Positions 54,216 through 64,000 of a DNA stretch of 64,000 nt are shown in pieces (the stretch's first letter is position 1; every line of letters starts with the position of its first letter). Below the pieces are notes generated by a model that did not search any database, was not told the origin of the DNA, and saw only the letters and a list, made by a program, of their open reading frames with translations. Position numbers and translations under genes: made by a program. The DNA is from Humulus lupulus (Eukaryota > Streptophyta > Magnoliopsida > Rosales > Cannabaceae): positions 94,335,868 to 94,399,867 of the forward strand of contig NC_084797.1 in assembly GCF_963169125.1 (NCBI RefSeq). The letters are read 5' to 3'.

Positions 54216-55337
54216 CAGGTCAAGGCTAAACATCAGAGGCCAACAGGGTTGCTGCAACCTCTAGGGATTCCAGAGTGGAAGTGGGAAGACGTTGCCATAG
54301 ACTTTGTGGTTGGGTTGCCAAAGACCGTGGGACAGCATGATTCGGTATGGGTGATTGTGGATAGGTATACCAAGTCCGCCCACTTTTTGCCAGTCAGAAC
54401 GACTTATACTGTGGAGCAGTATGCTGAGCTATATGTGAAGGAGATTGTTCAACTACATGGGGCACCAAGGTCAATAGTATCCAACAGGGACCCCACCTTC
54501 ACTTCCAAGTTCTGGGAAAGCCTGCAGAAGGCTATGGGCACACAGTTACGGTTTAGTACCGCTTATCATCCTCAGACAGATGGACAGAGTGAGAGAACGA
54601 TTCAGATACTAGAAGACATGCTACGAGCCTGTGTGCTAGACTTTGGGGGATCTTGGAGTAGGTATCTTCCTTTGATTGAGTTCTCGTACAACAACAGCTA
54701 TCAGCCGACTATCGGAGTGGCTCTGTATGAGATGCTTTATGGGAGAAAGTGCTGATCACCTATTCATTGGGATAAGACAGGTGAAAGGAGGTATTTAGGT
54801 CCTGACATGGTTCAGAGGACCAATGAGGCAGTTGATAAGATTAGATCTCGAATGCTCGCCTCCCAGAGTCGCCAGAAGAGTTATTCAGATCTGAAATGCA
54901 GGAGTGTGGAGTTCCAGATTGGTGACCATGTGTTTCTCAAGGTTTCACCTTTGAGGGGAGTGAAACGGTTTAGTGTTCAGGGCATGCTGCGCCCTAGGTT
55001 TGTTGGCCCCTTTGAGATTTTGGGACGGGTTGGAGAGGAAGCTTACAGATTGGCAATGCCTCCAGCCTTATCAGGGTTCCATAATGTGTTTCATGTGTCC
55101 ATGCTCTGAAAGTATGTATCAGATTCGACACATGTTTTAAGTTATGAGAATTTGGAGCCGGATTAAGATTTGTCTTATGAGGAGAAACCAGATCAGATTC
55201 TCGACCAAAAGGATAAAGTCTGGCGGAGCAAGACCATCGCCTTGGTGAAAGTGCTGTGGAGGAACAGCAAGGTTGAGGGGGCGACGTGGGAGTTGGAAAC
55301 TGAGATGCGGGAGCGACATCCTAAGTTATTCAAGTAA
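54216..55337 (+). pseudogene. TEK3 integrase core and chromodomain
   Basis: Core: EDVAIDFVVGLPKT (first Asp), VDRYTKSAHFLPVRT, SIVSNRDPTFTSKFWES where the second catalytic Asp (SDRD in TEK2: SDRG) is Asn, and STAYHPQTDGQSERTIQ with the catalytic Glu. A TGA at 54753 replaces Arg in GRKCR. Then C-terminal domain (KVSPLRGVKRFSVQGMLRPR) to 55109, a TGA in place of Arg (SMLRKY), and the chromodomain 55176-55337 (SYEEKPDQILDQKDKVW, IALVKVLWRNSKVEGATWEL, RHPKLFK) ending at a proper TAA. Confidence 0.9.
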
Positions 55338-55358
55338 TTTTGAGGTTGAAATTTCTGT

Positions 55359-55372
55359 AAGGAGGGGATAGT
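55359..55372 (+). other. TEK3 polypurine tract
   Basis: AAGGAGGGGATAGT directly before the 3' LTR start TGTAACGACC. Confidence 0.95.
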
Positions 55373-57513
55373 TGTAACGACCCAAATTTGCTAATAAGGC
55401 TGAGGGCCTTGATTAGTGTGCCTGGAGGGCAATAAGTAAATTATTGATATAATATGTGAATTTACGTGAATACGTGATAATGATGCATGTTTAGTTAAAT
55501 TAAATACGCATGTGGGCCCCGCTTGGGATTTAGGGGTATGTTTGTGATAAATATGTAATGTTTGTGATATATTTGTGTAGCACGATCCGAGACAGCCCTA
55601 GAGAGCCGGTAGTCGAAAGTCACAACGGGGTTGAGAATCTGACTCGAGGCGAGTCGAGGGGCATTTCGGGTATTAGATGCTCTATGGGGTTATGGAAATG
55701 AATATTCGGAGATATATTTGAGGTTAGAATGTCTAGGAGGGAGTATTGGGAAAATTTACCATTTTGCCCTTGGGGACGTTTTTTGGTACCCCAAGCCTTG
55801 TGGTAACCACATAGATTTAAGTTAAATAAAACAAAATAGTGGAAACCCCCACACTTTATCCAAACCGACCCACTTCCTCTCCCCTTGCTCTGTTAAGTGT
55901 TCTTCACTTGAAGGCTTAGTAATATTTTGGAGCAAAACCAGTCAAGAACTAAGGAATTGGAGCTAAGCATGGGAGACTCTAACCAAAAAACCAGGGCTTG
56001 GAGCTTAGGGAATTGAGTTGGGGATTCAATTCTGTATAAGGTAAGCTTTCTAATATGTTGGGTTATGTTGTTTGCAGCTGAATTTTGTTGATAATTGGTG
56101 TTAGGACTTAAACATGCATTGTTTGGATTTTAGGAGTGGTTTTGACTGCTTGATGGGTGTGGGAATTGGTTCTTGAGTTTATTAGTATGTCTAGGTTGCA
56201 TGAGTATGAATTCTGGGCTTAATTATAAGGTTGGGGTTATTTTGGTTGAGATATGTGGGGTTTGGCTCGAAGGGAAAAGCAAGGAAAATGGTGTTTTCTG
56301 GGTTTGGAGATGAGGGCCACGACCCTAGGAGGGGCATGCCGCGGCCCGTGTGCACGCGAGGCCTTGGGAGGCCATGATGCTCGAGGTGCGCCGCGGCGCT
56401 TAACCAAGCATGCCGCGGCCCATGGTTGCTTCCAAGGAGGTGTCTAGCCTCTGTTTTGAGGCTGGCTGCGGCGCTTGTGGTGTGGGCCGCGACCCTAGTT
56501 CAAGGTGCATGGAGTTTTGTGAGTTTTGACTTGGGAACTTAATTGCAAAGGCTCGGGATGGATTTTGTCACCCGGATTGATAGAATTCAAAGTCTCGGAG
56601 ATTAGAATTGTGGCTTGAATTTGTTTATTGGATTAGAGTTTGATGGGTGGATATTGTTAATGTGTTGTGATTAGGGCTTCAGCGAGGCTCGGACTAGGGA
56701 AATGTGCTCGAGATATCGGTGCTTAGAAAGCTCGGGACACAGGTAAGAGAACTACTATTCCCATAGAGCTTGTGTTGTAGGGCTCGACCTTATTTGATTG
56801 TGTTGCGGGGCATGGCCCTTTGATTGGATTTATGTGTATATTAATATCTGTTTAGAATATAATGTGTATGTGTTAACGATGGAACGATGAAGGCTAGGAA
56901 CGGCGAAGGCTGAGAACGGAGAGGGGCCGGGTGTAGCTTTTAGCACGCAGGGTGCGAGTTGCCAAGGTGAGACCCCAAGGGAGACCTGGGATATCCTTAC
57001 GGTTTAGACCGCGAGCCCAGGGCCTGGGACAGTATGGCCGTACTTGTATGACTTGGTGTTGCTTGATTTTATACAAAGTGTTTGATATGCATTTATCATC
57101 TGTTTTTTAGGGTTTTCTTACTGGGCTTAGGCTCACGGGTGCTCTGTGGTGCAGGTAAAGGCAAAGTGATGCTTGATCAACCTTGAGTATGGCGAGCGGG
57201 ACGAGCTACGCATACATGTCTGGTCTGTCTGACTGCCATGGCCAGGGGTGTTTTTGGGAGATGTTTGTACAAAACTTGAATTTTGTCGTTTAGTCGACTC
57301 TAACTAAGTCTTGGGTTGTAAATGCTTCTAAACAATGTTTTTAGGATCCCAAATGTTATAAGCCCTATAATTTTTTCAATGAACGGTTTATTCTCAAGTG
57401 TAAGACTCTGATTATGGTTTAATTACACGTTTGACTTAAAACCTCGATTAGCGAGTTAATTGCACATTTAATAAACTCACTTAGTAACGGCTTTAAGGCA
57501 GTAGGGCATTACA
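55373..57513 (+). repeat. TEK3 3' LTR
   Basis: Starts TGTAACGACC, ends GGGCATTACA. 2141 bases, paired with 48308-50467. Confidence 0.95.
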
Positions 57514-57518
57514 TAACC
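57514..57518. other. TEK3 target site duplication TAACC (right)
   Basis: Pairs with 48303-48307. Confidence 0.95.
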
Positions 57519-58895
57519 CATCTACGTCCCCAGTCTAATATTTGAGGTAGGGTAAATCATAACCATGAAACATAAGAAAACATAACATAACATATTATAG
57601 CATAACTTATCATAACATATCAACATGACATATAAACATATAAATTTATCCTATTTTCCTTACCAATATACCGGGATGATGAGAACATAGTCGGGATTTT
57701 GGAACACTCCTAAATACCATAATGAGAAGGTGAGTATTTCTAAAAGAACAAGATGAAGAGAATGAACAAAACCATTTGAGAAAGATACTTACCAACAAGA
57801 ACCTCAAGTTCAAAGAACTTAGATGCCTAACCAAGAATAAAGAATACCGAGTTTGGATTTGAGTAGAGATAAACTAGAAAAACTAATGGAACGATACAGA
57901 AAGGAACTTAAGCATAGGAATACCTTTAATGTATTATGATTGAACTACACCTCGAAACTGAAATACACTATTATCCTTACTTCCCAAGTGTTTGATAAGC
58001 TTATAATGATTAAGCTTATAGCCCCAACCCCAAGTGTTTACACTCTTATGTAATCCTAGCAGCTTGCAGGCTCTGAACTCAGCTTGATGAATGAAGAAAT
58101 GGCTGGGCACTAGGTCCTATTTATAGAGTTCAATAATGAAAAGATCTTCATTTAGCTTGAATAAAATAATGGCTTTTTAATTGAAAAAAATTTGACTAAT
58201 CGTTCAGCAGATGCTGAAGACTCGGTCAGAAAGATTCTGGACTTATCAAGAGGTTAAGGATTAAAATGAGCTCGGTTTCAAATTAGTTCAAAAATCATGC
58301 ACCATAGTCGATATATCGCCCATGCTAGGCGATATATCGCCTGGAATGATATACCCGAGGCTCGTCGAGGTTGTCGTGCGAAGCTACGTGTTTTTCGTAT
58401 CCTCGTATCGTGTTATATCGCCCCCTAGAGTTGCGATATATCGGCATACGCTGAAATATTATACACGTAAATACACTTTTTCAGCCTAATTTGAATTGAG
58501 TAAACAGAATTGACTAAGTCCTTTAATGATTTCAAAGTTGCTGGCAGAGTCTAGGATTTCAAATATTACTCTTAATAAACTTATTCCTCAAAAATACTTA
58601 ATTTCTTATTAAACTTACACATGACAAGTGTTAATATCTTATTGGGTTTATCTAAACCTTATAGTATAATAAATATCATCTTCATAATCAGTCATATTAA
58701 TCAAACCTTAGTTTATAATTAATATTCTTAAACTATAGGTTAAACTTATAAAATCTACAACTGTTGATACGAGTGTCCAACTAAGTCTCGGCTTGAACCA
58801 AACTCCACACTAATAAACATACTACAACTATTACTAGCTATTACTGTTACTACTATTACTATCTAACTAGCTAAGTAAAGTTCTTGGACTCTACA

Positions 58896-58911
58896 ATTCT
58901 CCCCTACTAAA
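58896..58911 (-). other. TEK2 polypurine tract
   Basis: Minus strand TTAGTAGGGGAGAAT directly before TGTAGAGTCC. Confidence 0.8.
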
Positions 58912-58933
58912 AAGAATTTCGTCCTCAAAATTT

Positions 58934-60056
58934 ACTAACCAAATAATTCTTGATACCGGCCTTGCATGTCCTCTTCCAACTCCCACGTTGCCTCTCGTTC
59001 AGAATAATTACTCCATAGGACTTTGACTATAGGAATACTTTTGGACCGTAACTGCTTCACCCCTCTATCTAGGATGCTAACCGGTCGTTCCTTGTAACTC
59101 AAGTCTTTCTAGAGTGCTATCGTATCGTACTTGAGGACGTTAGATGGGTCTGACACATACTTGCGTAGCATCGAGATGTGGAACACGTTGTGGCTATCTG
59201 CTAGGGCTAGTGGTAGGGCTAGTCTATATGCAACTGCTCCCACTTTGTCCAATATCTTAAAAGGACCTATGAATCGGGGACTAAGTTTGCCTTTCTTCCC
59301 AAACCACTTCACACCTTTCATAGGAGATATCTTCAGGAAGACTTGATCTCCTACCTTGAATTCCACATCGCGTCGCTTGGCATCCGCATAGCTTTTCTGA
59401 CGTCTTTGACCAACAAGCATACACTGTCTAATTAGCATTACTGCTTCTTGAGCTTTCCTAACAACTTCGGGATCGAGAAGCTGCCTTTCTCCTACTTCGT
59501 CCCAATGCAACGACGATCGGCACCTTCTTCCATATAGCAACTCATAAGGTGCCATCCTGATCGTTGACTGGTAGCTATTGTTGTATGAGAATTCTATAAA
59601 CGGCAAGTACTTATTCCATGATCCTCCGAAATCAAGTACGCAAGCGCGTATCATATCTTCTAAAATCTGAATCGTACGCTCGGACTGTCTATCTGTCTGA
59701 GGATGAAAAGTTGTACTAAGACTTAATTTAGTACCCATGGCTTGCTGTAAACTTCCCCAAAATCTTGATGTAAACACTGACCCTCTATCCGAAACTATTG
59801 TCTTTGGTATTCCATGCAACCTTACTATCTCTTGGACATATATGTCTGCGTATTGATCCGCGGTGTATGAAGTCTTAACAGGAAGGAAATGAGCGAACTT
59901 GGTTCGTCTATCTATTACTACCCAAGCCGAATCATGTTGCAGGTTTGTTCATGACAAATCTATCACGAAGTCCATGGCTATATCATCCCACTTCCATTCT
60001 GGTACGCTAAGCGGTTGCAATAAGCCTGCAAGGCGTTGATGCTCTGCTATCACTTG
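58934..60056 (-). pseudogene. TEK2 integrase core and chromodomain
   Basis: 59819-59109 holds KTIVSDRGSVFTSRFWGSLQ (second Asp kept) and TTFHPQTDRQSERTIQILED (Glu), then GRRCRSSLHWDE and the C-terminal domain (FKVGDQVFLKISPMKGVKWF, SMLRKYVSDPSNVL). Upstream to 60056 is the first part of the core with stops. After a stop at about 59108 the chromodomain reads DLSYKERPVSILDRG, LRSKSIPIVKVLW and REATWELEEDMQGRYQELFG, ending at 58934. This is the best-kept chromodomain in the window. Confidence 0.85.
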
Positions 60057-60380
60057 CTAGCATATTAAACACTTAGACACAAATTCTGCAATGTCCTTCT
60101 TCATCCCTGGCCACCAAAAGATTGCCTTGATGTCATGCGTTATCTTGGTTGACCCTGGGTGAACTGAGTACGGGGTACTGTGTGCTTCTTCTAGAATCGC
60201 CATCTTAATCATTTGATTATCTGGCATGCATACCCGATCATTATATCTCAATAATCTTTGACTTGATATTGAGAAATCTGTGGCCTTGCCTTCTCTGACT
60301 GCACCCATATGTGCTGCTAGTGTGTCGTCATGTCCTTGCCCAATCCGTATATCTTCTAGCAGATTTGACTGGATAGACAA
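60057..60380 (-). pseudogene. TEK2 integrase zinc domain
   Basis: Reads EEAHSTPYSVHPGSTKITHD, IFWWPGMKKDIAEF, VSKCLIC, then TAG. Both His and both Cys of the zinc set are present. The stop is at the same alignment position as in TEK3. The upstream 60 residues are the linker after RNase H. Confidence 0.85.
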
Positions 60381-60887
60381 ATTAGCCAGCTTACCGACAA
60401 CTACTTCTATTCCGGCATTGATTAGCTCCTACTGCAGTGGATTTTCTAGTCCGGCTAATGCTGCTAAACTTCCATAAGTTTTCCTACTTAGGGCATCGAC
60501 AACTACGTTTGCCTTTCCCGGGTGGTATAGGATTTCGCAGTCAAAATCCTTCACTAGCTTTAACCACCTGTGTTGTCTCATGTTGAGCTCCTTCTCAGTG
60601 AAAAAGTACTTTAAACTTTTGTGGTCCATATAAATCTCGCACCGTTCTCCGTAAAGATAATGGCGCCAGATTTTCAACGCAAAGACCATCGCTGCGAACT
60701 CCATATCGTGAGTTGGATAACATTGCTCGAACTCCTTCAGTTTCCTTGAGGTGTAGGATATCACCTTGTGATTCTGCATCAACACACAACCCATCCCTTG
60801 CTTTGACGCATCGCAGTAAACTATAAACTTGTCGTTGGGTGTCGGTACATAGAGTACTGGTGCTGAGCACAGCTTGTCCTTAAGCAA
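60381..60887 (-). pseudogene. TEK2 RNase H
   Basis: Reads [57 protein letters not shown] (usually TDH; the catalytic Asp is kept), HPGKANVVVDALSRKTYG (Asp kept). A stop at about 60429 follows. It lies between reverse transcriptase and the integrase zinc domain. Confidence 0.85.
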
Positions 60888-61773
60888 CTGGAAGCTTTCT
60901 TCACATTTATCATTCCAGTTGAATCTTTGTTGTTTCCGGGTCAGGTTGGTGAGTGGAGTGGCTATCTTAGAAAAGCCCTCTACAAACCTCCTGTAATAAC
61001 CTACTAATCCCAGAAAGCTTCTTTGGTCTTGGCCAATCTTTCGTGGCCTCTACCTTTGATGGGTCTACCGCAACTCCATCCTTGGATATAATATGCCCGA
61101 GGAACGCCACTTGCGAAAGCCAAAACTCGCATTTCTTGAATTTGGCATAGAGTTGATTCTCCTTTAATCATGACAAAATCAACCTCAAATGCTCCTCGTG
61201 CTCGACTTTGTCCTTGGAGTATACTAAGATGTCGTCGATGAACACTACGATGAATTTATCCAAGTAGTCCTTGAAGAACCTATTCATCAAGTCCATAAAC
61301 GCAGCTGGTGCATTGGTAAGGCTGAAAGACATAACCAAGAACTCGTAATGCCCATAACGAGTTCTAAAAGCTGTCTTAGGAATATCTTCTCCCCACATCT
61401 TGAGCTGATGGTATCCGGATCGTAAATCAATCTTTGAAAATACGGTCGCACCTCGGAGTTGATCAAACAAGTCATCAATCCGGGGTACCGGGTACTAATT
61501 CTTAATCGTTACCTTGTTCAGCTCGCGGTAGTCTATGTACATCCGCATACTTCCGTCCTTTTTCTTCATAAATAGAACCAGTGCTCCTCATTGCGAATGG
61601 CTTGGCCTAATAAAACCCAAGTCTAGGAGTTCTTATAGCTGCGTCTTTAACTCGAGTTCTATAGGTGCCATCTGGTACGGTGCCTTGGAGATAGGCTCGG
61701 TGCCCGGTACTAATTTTATTGTGAAGTTAATTTCCCTAGTCGACAGCAATCCTGGCAAGTCATCGAGAAATAC
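60888..61773 (-). pseudogene. TEK2 reverse transcriptase
   Basis: 61470-61168 reads [40 protein letters not shown] and the catalytic [14 protein letters not shown] (both Asp kept). Downstream to 60890 is the thumb and connection with stops (61165) and a frameshift near 61025. Upstream to 61773 the fingers region is broken at about 61490 and 61590. Confidence 0.85.
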
Positions 61774-62345
61774 CTATGGGAATTCTCTTACAATACTGAC
61801 GTTTCCAACTTTAAGCGGTGCTGCCTTTACTATATCTGTGATGCTGGCCAAAAATGATTGACACCCTTTTTCTATCATTCTTTGGGCTTTGAGAGATGAT
61901 ATTAGTAGTGTACGTAGTCCTGAAACTTGTCCCATGAAATATAATCTATGGTCGTCGGAAGTCTCGAACATCACCTTCTTGCATTTGCAATCGATGGTTG
62001 CGCCATGTCGTGCTAGCCAGTCCATGCCTAGTATCATGTCAAAGTCCTTGATCTCCAGTTCTATCAGGTCTCCTTCTAGTTCTACGTCCTCAATCTTGAT
62101 CAGTACGCCTTGTACTATCAGTGATGATAGAACTACTTTGCCCGAAGGCAACTTGGTTACAAACCTAGTTCTAAATCTTTCACAAGGTTTGTCTAGTTTT
62201 TCTATCATTCCTAACAAGTGGCTCCTGAATCAAATAATGTAGAACATATATTATTGAGGATAGAAACCTCACCTGTGACCACCTTATTGCTAGCATCAGC
62301 CTCTCCTTGGGTTAAGGCGAAGACCCTGGCAGGAACCATCTTATC
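61774..62345 (-). pseudogene. TEK2 aspartic protease region
   Basis: The active site near 62235 (ICSTLFDSGAT) is followed by a stop and a frame change; then 62217-61774 reads CERFRTRFVTKLPSGKVVLS, KDFDMILGMDWLARHGATID and LYFMGQVSGLRTLLISSLKA. The domain is different in sequence from TEK1 and TEK3, so TEK2 is another subfamily. Confidence 0.8.
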
Positions 62346-63530
62346 TTCCTTTTTTCCTTCTGTCCTGAGCTAAGGACAGTCTTTCTTCCAGTGTCCTTCT
62401 TGACCATAGTTGTAACATCCCTTGGTGTTTGCCCGGCACTCACCCAGATGTTTCTTCTAGCACTTAGCACATGGCAGGTATTCTACATAACCTGGCCTAT
62501 TTCCCCCATTATTTTTCCGTGCCCTTTTATCGCTGTCGAACTGTTTGTTGTCAGGATGCCTTCTTTTATGACCGTTGCTGTTGTTGTTGCTGGACTGATT
62601 ATTGATGTGGTTGTTGTTCCGACTAGGCTGGGGTTGACCTTGTTGTCTAGGCTCAAGTTTACTGACTTCTTCTTTACTAATGTTAGCCTGCAACCTTTCT
62701 ACTTCCACTGCCATCTCTAGAACGTCGACATAAGTAGTGTTTCCTGGGTTTGCTAACTTAACCCCTAGCTCGATTTTTGGTCGAAGTCCCCTAACGAACT
62801 TAGACACTCTTAGATAGTCAGTTGGAACCATTTTCGGTGCAAATTTAGCCAAGCGGTCGAACTATCGAGCATATTCTTCCACTGATAAACTTTTTTGCTT
62901 CAGGCCTGCGAACTCCTCAACTCTTGAAGCAAGTACAGCCGAATTGTAGTAGTTTTTGTGGAACAACTCCACAAATCGAGTCCAAGTCATGGTGACAACA
63001 TCATGCGATTGCTGGACCATGTCCCACCATATTCTGGCATCCTTCTTGAGAAAAGAAGAAATGCAGGATATGTGACTGAGGTTCACGTGCGTCAAGATTG
63101 GCTCCACATTCCTTAGCCACTCTTCTGCCTCAAAGAAGTCTGTAGTCCCTTCGAAGTTTGGAGCGTGCTGCTTACGGAACCTCTCATAAACTGGCTCCAT
63201 GTGCTGTACTGGATACGGTGCACAATTCGTCACTGGCCAGACCCCATATGGACCAACTTGTTGGGGTGCTGAGGCCATTTTTTGTGGCTGCGACTGCGGC
63301 AGAGGCGGAGGCTGAGTCTGGGGTTGAGCTTGTTGTTGCTGTTACTGCAATAGCTCCTCGACTTGTTGCCGCAGTCTGGCGATCTCTGCAGTGTTGTCAG
63401 CTAGTGGTGGCGGCGCGTTGCGGCTAGCAGTAGCACGCACTCCCCTTCTGCGAACTGGAGGGGCTTCATTGTTCACCGGAGCAGCGTTGGAGGCGTTTCC
63501 GTTGGTGCGAGCAGATCTTCGGAGTGCCAT
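62346..63530 (-). pseudogene. gag: TEK2 gag
   Basis: Start ATG at 63530 (MALRRSARTNGNASNAAPVN). A TAA at about 63342 interrupts a Gln/Pro-rich stretch. Capsid core in 63278-62862: MEPVYERFRKQHAPNFEGTT, KDARIWWDMVQQSHDVVTMT, YYNSAVLASRVEEFAGLKQK. After a stop (62859) it reads LAKFAPKMVPTDYLRVSKFV, RGLRPKIELGVKLANPG, an Asn/Gln-rich tail, CAKC, and the knuckle CYNYGQEGHWKKDC, in which the second Cys is Tyr. Confidence 0.85.
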
Positions 63531-64000
63531 CGTAGTAGAATTCTAATAGTTGAGAGAAACATGTTAGAATTTTACCCTAATAGGCTCTAAGGCAAAAACT
63601 TAATCTAAACAAACATAACTCGAACCTATTAATTATGAATTTTTATGAAAATTATATAAGTCTTCTTATTTATTAGAGTGGGTTTCTATACTTAGAAAAA
63701 TAAACCATCTTTATTATTTTCTAAGTCTATTTCTAATCATCCTATATGACTTAATTCTCAAGCTCGAAACTCATCTTTGTTCCAAAGTTAACCATATTGA
63801 GGGAGGGCTGGGATCAGTAAAATCGTTCCCACTGCTATGGCCCCCTAACTCTCAATATAGAAACTTGGTTCATTGATTTGTATCCACCCTCACCGAACTT
63901 AGTCATTATTTATTTTATTTATTATTTATTATGATTGCGAAAGAAAATCAAACTCATACATGATAACAAAAATAACCATGATATTAATTTGGAAAAGAGT
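63531..64000 (-). other. TEK2 leader (partial)
   Basis: AT-rich, no gene. No primer site or LTR start is visible, so the 5' LTR begins beyond 64000. Confidence 0.6.

Larger units (their letters stand above)
48308..57513 (+). mobile_element. TEK3, complete Tekay/Del-type Ty3/gypsy element
   Basis: 9206 bases: 5' LTR, primer site, gag-pol in the order gag, protease, reverse transcriptase, RNase H, integrase, chromodomain, polypurine tract, 3' LTR, flanked by a perfect TAACC duplication. Structurally complete, but gag-pol carries about ten stops and one frameshift. The LTRs are similar over their whole length with small indels (an 8-base loss in the 3' LTR near 55685), so it is probably the youngest gypsy insertion here; it sits inside TEK2's LTR. 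Confidence 0.95.
47732..58895 (-). repeat. TEK2 3' LTR, split by TEK3
   Basis: Minus strand begins TGTAGAGTCC at 58895 after the polypurine tract; the other end is TGTAACGACCC at 47732. Pieces 47732-48307 and 57519-58895, about 1953 bases. It contains GCGATATATCGC palindromes at 58308-58444 and the inverted repeat TTCAGCA-GA-TGCTGAA at 58203-58218. Confidence 0.85.
47732..64000 (-). mobile_element. TEK2, Tekay/Del-type Ty3/gypsy element (runs off the window)
   Basis: Minus strand. In order: leader (64000-63531), gag, protease, reverse transcriptase, RNase H, integrase, chromodomain, polypurine tract, 3' LTR (58895-47732, split by TEK3). Its 5' LTR and primer site are outside the window. Chromodomain and zinc-finger integrase place it with Tekay, but its gag and protease differ clearly from TEK1 and TEK3. 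Confidence 0.85.

Noticed and set aside
56253..56447. Small frames in the GC-rich part of the TEK3 LTRs (also 49270-49482 and 49860-50042)
   Set aside because: They lie in LTRs and differ between the two copies by frame-breaking changes.
1..64000. Organellar insertion, rRNA or tRNA genes
   Set aside because: Looked for typical conserved stretches on both strands and saw none; only tRNA-complementary primer sites of retroelements are present.

Overview
This window is plant nuclear DNA, almost certainly from a repeat-rich eudicot, and consists almost entirely of transposable elements. I base this on plant-type Ty3/gypsy chromoviruses with C-terminal chromodomains (Tekay/Del type), Tat-type gypsy elements with two RNase H domains, Ty1/copia remnants, a CACTA terminus, and two captured plant gene fragments with introns (ornithine aminotransferase and a nucleobase-ascorbate transporter). 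I see no intact host gene, no tRNA or rRNA gene and no CRISPR. I cannot name the species. The element names below (COP, TAT, TEK, CAC) are labels for this report only.

Layout. 1-3240: COP1, a copia element (leader, gag, protease, large pol deletion, 3' LTR). 3242-4137: COP2, a decayed copia gag. 4138-8560: TAT1, the 3' part of a Tat element on the minus strand (LTR with a 45-bp minisatellite, then a decayed opposite-strand gene). 8570-8799: COP3, a copia integrase tail, cut by a CACTA end at 8800. 8800 to about 19200: a region starting with the CACTA end. It holds transporter and ornithine aminotransferase exons, a 390-bp tandem duplication, a copia gag scrap (COP4), an LTR-end scrap and a decayed CACTA transposase-associated region.

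20690-46180: TEK1, a minus-strand Tekay element carrying further elements. Its RNase H gene is split by a solo LTR (24825-35212, TSD GGTAT), which is itself split by TAT2, a nearly complete Tat element without its 5' LTR. TAT2 carries an opposite-strand gene with plausible introns and an array of hairpins after it. TEK1's 5' LTR is split by COP5 (38827-44950), a copia element reduced to LTR, leader, gag and LTR.

47434-64000: a Tat LTR scrap (TAT3) was hit by TEK2 (minus strand, 47732 to beyond the window). TEK2's 3' LTR was then hit by TEK3 (48308-57513, plus strand), the only complete element, with both LTRs, primer site, polypurine tract and a perfect TSD TAACC.

No gene here looks able to make a full-length product. 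Many stops and lost zinc-knuckle cysteines fit C-to-T or G-to-A changes, as expected from decay of methylated silent DNA. The most unusual items are the opposite-strand gene with its hairpin array in TAT2, the captured host-gene exons, and the ordered palindrome arrays in two LTR families.
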